Shown here: piece by piece, positions 20,131 to 30,130 of the stretch
How the letters are laid out: every line of letters begins with the position of its first letter
Position numbering within the stretch: the stretch's first letter is position 1
Assembly (NCBI GenBank): GCA_009746045.1
Contig: RPFO01000145.1
Coordinates: 1 to 30,508 of the forward strand
Origin: Mesostigma viride
Lineage: Eukaryota > Streptophyta > Mesostigmatophyceae > Mesostigmatales > Mesostigmataceae
Length of the DNA stretch: 30,508 nt
Reading direction: 5' to 3'
The notes under the pieces: generated by a model
Database searches by the model: none
Told to the model about the DNA's origin: nothing
What the model saw: only the letters and a program-made list of their open reading frames with translations
Translations under genes and position numbers: made by a program

Positions 20131-21879
20131 GTGTGTTGCTGCCGCGTGTGCATCCGTTTGGGTCCGGCATCCGTGTTTTTTTCCTTCTTTGGAGGCACTG
20201 TGCAGGCGTGGTGTATAAGCGCTCATGGGTTGGTAGAATGTGTGGGGTAAGGTGGCACGTGGCATGGAATGACCATCACCCCGTTGCGTGATTTGTTTTG
20301 GCCGGCTACATGTGACAGCCCAGGAGAGGCGTTTGAGCCGGTTCTGACACCGTGGGGAAGCTGTGTTGAAACCTTTCTGGCATTTCTGTCATTAGGTGAG
20401 ACACCTGTGAGCATAGTCACTTTTGTCCCAAAGCGGGTTGGCCAGAAAATGCATGGTGCATGCCCGTGTGCTGTTGCATTGTGTAGTGTGGGATCATCGC
20501 TAAGATAGGCCTGGCATGCATGCACTTCGGGTTATTGTAGCATGTTGTTCTCGAGATCACTTCACACTAGAGTCGAACTATTTATTAATTACAATGCATT
20601 GAATGGCAAACAAGTTTTTACCCGTGTTTTTTTTAGAACGCGATACATCGCGTTGTAGGCTTACAAGGGGATGTATTGCGTTGTAATCTGACACGTGGCG
20701 AACCCAGTAGACATGAGATCGAGTTAAGGTCTGCTAATTATCGGTACCGTGGGCACATCATCCTAGAGAATATCTTTAACAATGTATCCTCCTGCATGCA
20801 TGGTTTCTAGGTGTGCATGCCACGCGGTGTCAGCTTGCATCCCGATGCATCCATGGATCGCGTTGTCGAGCCTCGTGTTGTATACATCGGGATGGATATG
20901 AAGAGAAAACGCGCTGACATTACCCATGCAGCACCTCCCTCTCCGTGAGGCATGCACAGCTACACAACAAGTTGTAAGAATGGATGATGCTTTGGCTATG
21001 GCCGGCCAGCTGCCTGTTTTAGTCATGTATGCAGCATGAAAGTATGGATATATGATGCATGTTAGATGTTGTATCACGTTCCTTCTGTACGATGTTGGAT
21101 CACCATGCGCCCAGGAATAGTGCGTTGTCGATCTCATGTAAACAACCTATTTCCAACGATTAGAAGGTTAAAGGTTCCACGCGAAAATGGCTGACGGCGG
21201 TATGGCTGACGGCGGAGTTCAGATCTTTTGCGTCTGAGCCCCAAATTCGGTCAGACCACTTGCATTCGATGCGCCTTTCTAAGACGCACTTGCCAGTATA
21301 AACGGTTACGGCTGCCACGCAGGGCGTCCCCAACATCTACTGCTCCAACCTAGGGCCATTGCTGGTACTTTTGACGTCATGAAAGCAGCGTTTTGGACTA
21401 GTGGAATATGATTTTACAGCATAAAAAGTCCATTTTATCATGAATGAACATGGCCAACAACCCCAAGTGCCCCTAAATTTCTCAATATTTGTAGAGAAAT
21501 GCTACTTCTCATAATTAAAACCTGCACAAATGCACAATTTGGGGCATGCATGTGAAAGTTTGAAGTACAAATTCACAATGAGGTTTTACATTTTTCAATT
21601 ATTAATGGTATCTCATTCTTCAATCAATCAATTTGCAATCGTCCAAACAATTTATTCATTTCATACATGTCCGAATATGTTGAAAGAACACATGCAAGTG
21701 CTCAATCAGCGTGGACCCCCTTGGACGCGCCCCACCATATATACATTGGACACGTCACCCCAACTACTAAACTGCCCAAAGTCACGGTAACTGATCCAAC
21801 TACTATGTACATCTGCATTTCTCCACGTTGCGGTGGGCAATTACGTGCAAAACGCGATTTCGTGCAAAGTCCTCGCCCA
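20131..21879. other. AT-rich spacer
   Basis: No gene recognised. Short open frames at 20269-20508 and 21530-21903 have no motif. A small inverted repeat sits at 20637-20683, and CTGACGGCGG occurs twice at about 21190-21215. Confidence 0.5.
20637..20683. repeat. Short nested inverted repeat
   Basis: AACGCGATACATCGCGTT folds on itself, and its first 13 bases also pair with GATGTATTGCGTT about 20 bp further on (one mismatch). Confidence 0.7.
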
Positions 21880-22573
21880 TCATCGCTTGCCAGGTCGATA
21901 TGAAGGAATGTTGTCCCAGCTGGCGCCTTCCTTCAGGAGAGTAACATGTTCTCTAGCGAACTTCAGAGGGAAACGAAACTTTTGCTCGCACTCATTACTC
22001 CAACCGAGGTCGTGCCCTTCATCAAACCATCTGAACACCACCTTCTCCCTCTCTTTGCCCAGGAGGGTGCCAAAGAGCGGAAAATCTTCCTTCTTGGGGT
22101 ACTTGTGCTCCCAGTTTATGCACACGTCGTCTACCCATTTCGAACTCCAACCTCCGCGACTCAGTTTCGCGCCATCCATAAAGCGCATCCGGACGTCCGG
22201 CCGAACGTCCCTGATTCGGTTTTCGGCCGTCGCATCTCTGCCCTGACCACCACCCTTCTGCGGCTGTGCAGGTTCGTCGGCACCCTCCGTCTCCTGCCCC
22301 GCCCCTCGCCTGCCCCCTCCCCGACGTTTTGCCTTCTGCCCCTGCGCAGCCGCCGCCTCTGCCATCAACTCTTCGTACGTTTTTTCTGGCTGACCGCACG
22401 GTAAGGCTGGTGCGTGGTTGGTGCGTTGGGTGGGAGCTCGTCCCCTCCCGCCCCCGGTTGTGCAACTGGTTCGCCGACCGCGGCCTGGCCAACAACACGG
22501 CCGGCCTCTCTGGACACAGTCCCAGACGCGGATCCACGGGGAAACCGAACTGGAGTTTCTTCTTCGCCTTTCC
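21880..22573 (-). CDS. Novel gene last exon, with one frame break
   Basis: Follows the acceptor ACGTGCAG in phase 1 (GKGEEETPVRFPRGSASG). At the T6 run (22380-22385) the frame must gain a base to continue as KTYEELMAEAAAAQGQKAKR. It then has a Gly/Arg-rich basic stretch and a Trp-rich end (LSRGGWSSKWVDDVCINWEH; VVFRWFDEGHDLGWSNECEQ), closing at TGA 21880-21882. Confidence 0.65.
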
Positions 22574-23726
22574 CTGCACGTAAGCACATGCCAATTAACA
22601 TGAATACGGAAGGGTCGTGTGAGAAATCAATGAAGCCATGGACTGATGCAAAAAAACTTATGTAGAAATATATATTAAGGTACTTATTAAACTCGTTTAT
22701 TGAAAATGAAATTTACCGGCCGAATGTACCGTTGGAGCGTGGAAGGGCATCCTTGGTCGATCGAAGGGCTCCATCAATGCGGTATAGTGTCCGGCCGATG
22801 TCCCTGGCGGCGCCTCAACATCGACCACCTCAGTCGGGCGCATCAATCCGGCAAACGCCGGCCCTCCACCTGAGACTTTCGGCGGACCCTCCACGTTACG
22901 AGCCTCCAATACCCTCTTCTGCAGTGGGGTGCTCGCAACAAAATCCGTGTCAGCCGACGGCTCCGGATCGTCATCCTCATTCAGCAGTATCGTGTTCGGG
23001 CATTGCTCCATCCCCGTCGAGCGGGGGGCAAAGTCATCACAACCGTCCTTCCTGACGACGGTACGGGATCGTCACCCAGACCCAAAGAAACCGAGGCGAG
23101 GGCGGGGGTCCCCTCAACCGGGGGTCCCCATGAATCCTGACGAGGCCTCATTCCCACCTGTTGGACACGACCGCCTCCCGTAAATCGGGAACGCCCGCCG
23201 GCGCTACCAGTAACAGGCCGCGAGCCTGCTTCCTGCTGGCGATCCCCATCCTCATCACAGATACGCCCGCCGGCGTTTCCAGTAACAGGCCGCGAGCCTC
23301 CTTCCTGCTGGCGATCCCCCTCCTCATCACAGATACGCCCGCCGGCGTTTCCAGTAACAGGCCGCGAGCCTCCCTCCCGCTGGCGATCCCCCTCCTCATC
23401 ACAGATACGCCCGCCGGCGTTTCCAACGACAGGCCTCGAGTCTCCTTCACCAGCACGCTGGCGCTTACCTCCCCCCCTTTTGTCTTCATCCCCCCCATTG
23501 TCTCCTCCCGCGAGCCTCCATCATCCCGACTGCGCTTTTTCCCTCCCCTTCCATCTCCTCCCCCGTCCCTCTCCCCCTCCCCCTCCTCCCTCCTCCCCAT
23601 CCCCATCCCCTTTCTCCCCCTCCGCCTGCCCCCCACCCACCCCGGGCGGGTGCCCCTCAGCAATATCCTCCTCCCCCTCTTCCTCCTCCCCCTCTTCCTC
23701 CTCGTAAACCTCTTCCTTCTCCGAGC

Positions 23727-23782
<56 letters not shown>

Positions 23783-26700
23783 GAATGATGATCCCCGTCG
23801 TCTTCGTCGTCCACGACCACGGCAAAGTCCATGTCGACGTCTTGCCACCCATCTTCAAGAAGCCGATATTTGATAAGTCGGACCAGGCGCTTCCACCGGC
23901 GGATATGGGCGGGTAACCCGAACACCAGCAGAACTCTGGAGGGTCCCTTCAACAGGGCCTTGGTGATCTGGTCAACCACATCCCACGCGGCATACCTCAA
24001 ACGGGAGGAGGGTAAGGGTATCTGGCTGTCGACCGGAATACAGTCTTGATCCCACTCGCGCAGGTTCCTCCACTTCTCGTTGCTGTCAGCTGTCAGGTCC
24101 AGCACAGCAAACGCCTGGTCCTTCAGCTTCCCAGGAAGGTCTTCAGACCCCGTGTACAACTCGTCCACCACCTTCGTCACCACCAGATCCTTTCTTTTTT
24201 CGTTTTCCTTCCATGTCATTGTCCTGTATGCGATCCAGTCGGGTCCCATCTTCACCCCGTCCCAATAGGTGAAGGCTTCCAGCCTGTCCCACCACCCCCT
24301 CTTGGCCTTGGCAGTCCCCTCCTCCTTAGCCGCCGCCTGCACCTCCTCCTCCGCCGCCGCCTCCTGCTGTGGCACACCCAGCAGATGTTTGGTCTTCACC
24401 CCCAAATCGTCATACAAATGACGGGGGTGGGAAGCGAGCAGCCCTCTCGGGAACTTCCAGTCCTTCTGGTCGACCACTTTCCTTTTAGCCGGCGGAAGGT
24501 CCCTCAGCGTGAGAATGATCGCCCTCGTGGCCGTGACGATCACCCGCCAAAAGTCTCTGGTCAGGCGGCAGTCGGCGATGAACTTGTCGAGGTCCGTGGC
24601 GACGGTGCCCTTCAGCTTCACGCCAAACACGTGCTCCCTCACCAATACGGGGTCGAAAGTCCCGTTTAGTTGTTTGCAAGCGGCCATCAGCTCGGGGTTC
24701 TCCAGGAACTTGATGTGGGCGAATTGCTTTGCCGCCTCTATCAAATTCTTGGCGACTTCCATTATTTTTATCAGGTTGCTGGGAGGGGCCTCACAGGACA
24801 TGATCGGCGCTTGGATCAGGCTGTCGAAGTACTGGAAACTCGCAAGTTCCCGATGCGCGGTGAAAATGGACAGTTCGTGCGCCTTGTCTTTAGGGCGCGT
24901 GTCAAGGAAGTCTTGCCGAGCCGCGATATCCTGTGCGATCGCCGGCTTGCCGTCGACAGCGGGCTTCAAAGGGTCCTCACACCAGAACAGCCAGCGCTGC
25001 ATGAAGTTCTTCTGGTCCGGCCCCCACTTGTCCGTCTCTTCAGCCCCTCCTGCCTTGTCGCCTGCGCCGTCCCCTTCGGCCTTGGCTTGCTCTCCTTTCT
25101 GCCAAAAGGGCTTCACAATCGCCCAGATCTTGCCGTACAGAGGAGTTGGGAGAGACACGCCCTTCCCTCTCTTGACGGGTCCATATGCCTGGTAGGCCCG
25201 GTGCACATCCCCCAGCGCTGAGCCCCACGTTGCCTTGGCTTGGGCTGTGTCCTCGGCGTTCATGGCGTTCCCGAGCTGCCTGACAACTTCGATCATCTTG
25301 CCGACTTGTTCGGTAACCTGCATCCCCGTAGGGCAACAACGCGCAGAGACACATCGACAGTCCTCCCAAATAAGCACAACTCAACTGAGAACAAGAATAC
25401 GACTGACAGAAACGCCGGCGGTCGCATCTTGACCAAAATATGGCATGCTAAGGTGGAACATGAAAACCCCTTATAGAAACGCCGGCGGTCGCATCTTGAC
25501 CGAACTAATGGCATACTGAAATTAACACAAGAAAACCACTTATAGAAACGCCGGCGGTCGCAACCTGGCTTACCTTCTGTTCACGGATCTGCCACCAGGT
25601 CGGCAGGATGGTCTCACCCTTGAGCATCTGCACGTCCACCCCCCGAAATTCGTCCAATCAGTTGCCCACTCCTCCAGCTTCGCCGCGGCCACGGTCTTCG
25701 TGACCTCCTGCTCCTTCCCTCCCCGCGCAACGACCCTGAGCTTTTCCGCCTTCATGAAACCATTCAGCATTGCCTGGTACCACACAGATCTTTGGTCCAC
25801 CGTCATATTGTCGGTGACCAGTTCGAATTTCACCGATTTGATGAGTGTGGTAAAGTGGTTCCCGTCCAGCACGAGAAAGCCGCAAATGGCTGGCGGCAAC
25901 GGTGTCTTCTTCTCGAGTGGAGCCATCTCCCAGGCGGACTTGCACAAACTGTCCAAAAGCGCGGCCTTTCTCACGTCCACGGGCTTAAGTGAGTCCAGAA
26001 TATCGGCCGGTCCTGTCAGAACCGCGGTGGAAGCAGCTTCGGCCATTCCCTTGGCCGAGCTCGTTCGCAGGTAGATATCAATCTCTTTGTCAGTCATTGC
26101 GCGAGCGTAGCCAGCCTTCATTGTCCGTGCCCCCCCATCTCCCCGAAGAGTTGCGCGAGCTGACGCTGGGTGCCTTCCTTTTTCATCCAGTCATGAAAAC
26201 TGTTGGGGCACCGGTCAGCCAAAAACTGGAACGAGTACCGCCACACAGGAATCACCAGCTTGTCGTGGCCGTAGTCGGACTCCGAGTTTGCAAAAATGGT
26301 GGCGTTCTGCTCGGCTCTAGACAGATGCAAGTCTCGTGCGAGGAGCTTCTGAGGCCCCACGAACAGGTTCCTTGTCCACACCCGATTTCGATGCACCAAG
26401 GCTTTGGACATCTCATCGAGGTCCCGAGGCTGAACGGCAAGCTGCTTCCGCAACCGTTTGCCCTTCGCGATCTCATCGTTCACATCCAGGATGTCATCAT
26501 CATCCTGCGACACCGGGGACTTCTCCCATTTCTCAAGCAGAGACACGGGAGCATCCGCAACCTCCACCTCCTTTCCTTTCCCCTTTCCCTTCAGCGCCTT
26601 CCCCTTGTAGGTCGCAAGTGCTTCGGAGAGTCCCTTCTGGTGTTCGTCGACGGCAGCAGTCCACGTACTATCTATTTTCATGTTCTCGCGGCGCGCGTGC

Positions 26701-29700
26701 TGGTCGAGGCTGATTGAGTACAGGATGGCCGCGTGGGTCGCCCTCTCGGCCTGCACGTACTGCGTTGATGCGAAAAAATCAGGAAAGCATAACCAAAAGG
26801 AATAAAGTAAATGCCGATTGAGAAACGCCGGCCGTCGCAACCTACATGAAACCTGAACCTCAACATCAAAGCCCCCCTCACGACAGAGGTATACTTACCT
26901 CGTTCCCCTTAACAATGATATGAAAAAATCAGGAAAGCATAACCGAAAGGAATAAAGTAAATGTCACACTTGAGAAACGCCGGCCGTCGCAACCTAGATG
27001 AAACCTAAACCTCAAGATCAGAGCCCCCCTCACAACAGAGGTACACTTGGCTCATTTCCCTCAACGATGCGAAATCAGGAAAGGAAGTAAGTGTTAGTCA
27101 AAAGGAAGTAAGTGTCACACTTGAGAAACGCCGGCCGTCGCAACCTACATGAAACCTGGACCTCAAGAACAAAGCCCCCCTCACAACAGAGGTAGACTTA
27201 CCTCATTCCCCTCAACCGCTGCTGCTTCAGCCGCTTTCTTCGACCCCTTCGCGATCTTCGGAGACTTGTCCCGGCGGGCATCGTGTTCCTTCAACATCTT
27301 GATCAGAGTCTTGGCGTCCGCCATCGTCACCGTCTTCAGTTTACACTTCCTCTCCTTCCCTTTGCCCTCGAACAGGTTCTCCTCCATCCACTTTATCAAG
27401 GCCTTGGCGCTCGGGATCTCCTCAGGCTGTGTGGCGCCATCGGGCGCGCACGCATTCTTCACGATCAACTCAGCGACTTGATGGAGAGTCATCATCTGGT
27501 TCCGTACCTCAGGTGGGGCTGTTTCCGTTCTCACCTCGGCCACAACCCACTTTGCCAACTTCTTCAGTTGATAAGCATCCGCTTGCTCCTTAAAGCGTGT
27601 CATTTTCGCAGTATCGCCGTCGCTTCCACCCGCGCCCTCTGACACAGGCTCACCGACAGCGATAGCCCCCTCTCCCTGGAGATTTGCCCCACCCTGACGA
27701 CCGGCTTCCTGCAAGAACATTATCAACGGAAGATTTTTAATGTAAGAAAAGTGTAGAGAAACGCCGGCCGTCGTAACTCTGTCAATTGAGGACGAACCTA
27801 AACTTTCAATTTGTAAGTCAACGGTAACTTACCCTTCCCCCCTCTGCAGTGGAACCACCGTAAGATCCACTTCCCCTCCTGTCACCGCCCTCTTGCTGCT
27901 CGAACGGACTTCCCTGTAAAAATAGCAAACGCGATTGTCCATTCACAAGAAAAAAATTACTACAAAAATAAACAAGGATATACGCACGCAAACCTTTTCA
28001 ATACAAGTAAACCGGAGAGGAATCTGACGCACTCATGTACCTGGGTGCTTCCCGCCATTGAGCGGGCTTCTCTTGCACCAACATCCTCTTGCCGGCCCTG
28101 CGAACATTTCAACGGAAAGTAAAAATCCGCTTAGTTGTCGGAAATGACATGTCTGGCGAATATTGCAAAAAAATGCGTATTGTATTTCACGACATCAATT
28201 TAATGGGCGGAGACTTACGAAGATCGGCCCGCCACCTTCCAAATTGCCCAGCGTCATATCGAAAACATCGAGGACTTCCCCTCCATCGACCCCCTTCCCC
28301 CTTCCCCTCTGCCGCGGCGGGGGCATATCGCCCGTCGCGACCGGCTTGGAAGTCGCGGGGGGATCCCTTGCGGTTGAGGGCACTGCGGCCGACTCGTGCA
28401 CACTCTCCCCCCTCTTTTGGGCTACTGCGGCAGGCGCGGCATGGGAGGGCGCGGCGGCTACTGTCTCTGGCGCATTCTGAGCCAACCGACGCAACCTTAG
28501 CTCCTGCTGGAGCAGGGTTTCGAAACGAGGCATGAATGTGCGCTTGGAGGTATAAGGCACCTTGGCGACTTCAGGTTTGTCATTAAGGATGTCTTGGTAC
28601 AGCGCGAATTGCTGTTCACGAGTGCCATTCGCGAGTCGCTCAAACCGCTCAATCTGAATCCGCTTAACCGGATCGTCCACCATCTCAAGACCACCGTGGT
28701 ACTCATCCTTCCCAGTGACCGCGGCAAAGCTGACACCAGATTCCACCATTGGGGGCGGCGTGCCCTCCCTTGCACGCTTGTGAGGAGGCTGTTGTGGGGA
28801 GGCGCCTTGGGCCTGAACTGGTTGCCCTTCTGACCCTTCCCCCCTAGGGGGAGAGTCGCCGACCACCTGCGATGTAGGGCCGCCCTTTTCCATCTGCAAC
28901 ACAAAACAAAAAAATTGGAAAAAACATACGAGTCAGCAGGAAGATGCGCCCCACGTCGCAACTCAATACAAAAAATGCATCATTATGTCAAGGTACAAAC
29001 AACGTTATAATTCAGAATGAACAGAGATTCATAACAAGAGAACGACGCACTAAAAGATGCGACCGCCGTCGCAACTTTCGTCAATTCACTCTCTATACAA
29101 ACAACTCTATGTCCCTCATAAAGAATCAATTGGCAAGGAAATGCAAAAAAATTCCGTTACCACCTCCGTCGACCCATAAGTGGTTCGCGAATGGGAAATC
29201 GCTGCTGATTTTCGGTCGAGCCCTTCACGGTATTTTCGAAATCTCGAGGCAAGGTTGCGCGGAAGAGGGCCCCCCTCAATCATGCGTGCGATCGGACTGG
29301 CCATGGAAACGGATACCTGGTTCCTGGACTGCCTTGCACGGTCAACCATCTTGAAACTTCCCCGGAGAAGGAAATCAGACGTCAGACGGTTGAATATGCG
29401 AACGTCAAGATTTGACCAACCCATCATCCATTCCACCACCTTCTCCGCGGCATCATGGAAGACCTGCCTCTCATCCGCCACTCCTCGAGACCCAAACACA
29501 CAATCGGCCGTGTTATCGTCGTGCCTCTTAAGGCGAATGTTCACGTCCTCTTTGTCATCATCCATTTCCGACAGCCGAATTACAGCCCTTTTGGCTCCGT
29601 CCACTCCATCCTCAAGAAGGACGTCCATCTGCGCCCCTCCCACACAATTGTTGTCAACGTATTGTTGCAAATGACGGGAAATCATGTCCTTTCCAAAAGC

Positions 29701-29850
29701 TACGATGTGTTCCCCACACAGACCCATGTCGGTAATTGACAGCTTTTTACATTTCCTATCCCGGCACTTCTTTTCGGGATCCTTCTCAAAAATCCGGAAA
29801 ACAGCGTCCTGATATGGACGTCCCCTTATGTCGACCGTCAGACTGGACAT
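21880..29850 (-). CDS. Novel large multi-exon gene (about 2,170 codons), frame interrupted
   Basis: Minus-strand model, 5' to 3': 29850-29161, 28893-28219, 28097-28041, 27913-27833, 27708-27202, 26759-25574, 25317-22717, 22573-21880 (TGA). All introns are GT-AG. Phases are 0 throughout and 1 at the last junction, provided single missing bases are allowed in homopolymers at 26130-26136, 25639-25644 and 22380-22385 and one net +1 in exon 7. I recognise no conserved domain. The protein would be hydrophilic with helical segments, a polyAsp/Glu region and Gly/Arg-rich parts. It could be a genuine lineage-specific gene in an assembly with indel errors, a decayed copy of a multicopy family, or part of an unknown mobile element. 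The introns carry the motif described separately. Confidence 0.6.
22717..25317 (-). CDS. Novel gene exon 7: long helical part, acidic tract, 24-residue repeats
   Basis: Begins VTEQVGKMIEVVRQLGNAMN after GATGCAG in phase 0 and reads about 540 codons of non-repetitive, protein-like sequence to DVDMDFAVVVDDEDDGDHHS. Then come an Asp run encoded by the ATC repeat at 23729-23781, Glu/Gly-rich sequence and an in-frame TGA at 23521-23523. The same frame resumes downstream through the 72-bp array. After another shift near 23060 it gives CPNTILLNEDDDPEPSADTD to THSAG-like text at the donor GTAAAT (22716, phase 1). A good donor GAG/GTAAGC at 23468 and acceptors at 23158 and 23052 mean the array could instead be intronic. 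Confidence 0.6.
23191..23465 (-). repeat. 72-bp tandem array (24-residue unit), about four copies
   Basis: Units start at 23191, 23263, 23335 and 23407 (exactly 72 bp apart); the last is diverged. In the gene's frame the unit reads GNAGGRICDEEGDRQQEGG and ends SRPVT. The plus-strand core CGCCCGCCGGCGTTTC matches the reverse complement of the intron motif copy at 30105-30123. Confidence 0.92.
23729..23781 (-). repeat. (ATC)n microsatellite encoding polyAsp
   Basis: About 18 uninterrupted ATC units on the plus strand, read as Asp codons (GAT) on the coding minus strand. Confidence 0.95.
25408..25562 (-). repeat. Intron motif, three copies in the exon 6-7 intron
   Basis: Copies at 25408-25426, 25475-25493 and 25544-25562 (AGAAACGCCGGCGGTCGCA), embedded in a tandem unit of 67-69 bp. 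The first copy on the coding strand starts about 10 nt after the donor GTAAGC at 25573. Confidence 0.93.
25574..26759 (-). CDS. Novel gene exon 6, with two homopolymer frame breaks
   Basis: Starts after ACGCAG (an alternative acceptor GTGCAG gives 26750) and ends REQK before AAG/GTAAGC. The first two thirds read QAERATHAAILYSISLDQHA to LAQLFGEMGG. The frame then stops after a C7 run (26130-26136), but the next frame continues MKAGYARAMTDKEIDIYLRT. It breaks again at a C6 run (25639-25644), after which DVQMLKGETILPTWWQIREQ follows. One extra base at each run makes the exon 396 codons in phase 0. Confidence 0.65.
26771..27204 (-). repeat. About 151-bp triplication of an exon-intron junction with the intron motif
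   Basis: Three units (motifs at 26821, 26973, 27124) each contain, on the coding strand, a copy of the exon 5 end and donor region (GGGGAATGAG/GTAAGT and variants), a run of Gs, the motif, and a T-rich end. The copy at about 26900 keeps a perfect GAG/GTAAGT; the copy at about 27050 has lost the GT. Confidence 0.9.
27202..27708 (-). CDS. Novel gene exon 5 (169 aa)
   Basis: Between TTCTTGCAG and GAG/GTAAGT, phase 0 at both ends. After a Gly-rich start it encodes helical, Lys/Glu-rich sequence (AYQLKKLAKWVVAEVRTE; SAKALIKWMEENLFEGK; ADAKTLIKMLKEHDARRDK). No family recognised. Confidence 0.7.
27757..27775 (-). repeat. Intron motif, single copy in the exon 4-5 intron
   Basis: AGAAACGCCGGCCGTCGTA, one base off the common form, mid-intron between GTAAGT (27832) and TTCTTGCAG (27709). 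Confidence 0.9.
27833..27913 (-). CDS. Novel gene exon 4 (27 aa)
   Basis: An 81-bp exon between TTTTTACAG and AGG/GTAAGT, Gly/Ser-rich, in phase 0 at both ends. Confidence 0.6.
28041..28097 (-). CDS. Novel gene exon 3 (19 aa)
   Basis: A 57-bp exon between ATGTTCGCAG and CAG/GTACAT encoding GRQEDVGAREARSMAGSTQ, in phase 0 at both ends. Found by splice-site and frame fit, not by length. Confidence 0.55.
28219..28893 (-). CDS. Novel gene exon 2 (225 aa)
   Basis: Follows TGTGTTGCAG with MEKGGPTSQVVGDSPPRGEG, a Pro/Gln/Gly-rich start, then a helical stretch (RIQIERFERLANGTREQQFA), an Ala/Pro linker and a GKG-rich end. The donor GTAAGT at 28218 is a perfect match; phase 0 at both ends. Confidence 0.7.
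28942..29073 (-). repeat. Intron motif, two diverged copies in the exon 1-2 intron
   Basis: 28942-28960 AGATGCGCCCCACGTCGCA and 29055-29073 AGATGCGACCGCCGTCGCA. The latter forms a perfect 6-bp stem TGCGAC/GTCGCA with a 4-base loop. Confidence 0.8.
29161..29850 (-). CDS. Novel gene exon 1 (230 aa)
   Basis: Opens with ATG immediately after TTTCGCAG, so it may be either the start codon after a 5' UTR intron or an internal exon. It has a possible zinc-binding set Cys29-x4-Cys34-x10-Cys45-x2-His48 (KKCRDRKCKK ... LCGEH), then an Asp/Glu-rich middle and a basic end. The donor GTG/GTAACG is weak but keeps phase 0; ignoring it, the frame ends at 29116. Confidence 0.6.
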
Positions 29851-29964
29851 CTGCGAAACCAGAACATACCGGCCGCGAGTAGTTTATATTATTAAAAAAA
29901 ACTGGCATTTATTAAGTCATCTTCATCTATTTATGCGAGCTAAAATTTGAAGAAAATGCAACAA

Positions 29965-30123
29965 AGAAACGCCCTGGGGCGCAACTTCCTCAACAACCAC
30001 TTTCTACGTACAAACGAATGGCAATCACATCGACTACGATTGTCACTACATACGAATGTCCAGACAATATAATGTGTATGTAGAGGGGGGGCATTCAAGA
30101 CCAGAGAAACGCCGGCGGGCGCA
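29965..30123 (-). repeat. Intron motif, two copies between exon 1 and the upstream reading frame
   Basis: 29965-29983 AGAAACGCCCTGGGGCGCA (5-bp stem CGCCC/GGGCG) and 30105-30123 AGAAACGCCGGCGGGCGCA. The 280-bp stretch carrying them is either an intron or an intergenic spacer. Confidence 0.85.
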
Positions 30124-30130
30124 ACTCATA

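Noticed and set aside
23161-23916. Plus-strand open frame of 251 codons with an Ile run
   Set aside because: It is the complement of the 72-bp array and ATC repeat; the minus strand reads continuously from non-repetitive coding sequence upstream.
24046-25221. Plus-strand open frames of about 180-230 codons opposite exon 7 of the novel gene
   Set aside because: Antisense shadows of the long, non-repetitive minus-strand frame, with no splice or motif support.
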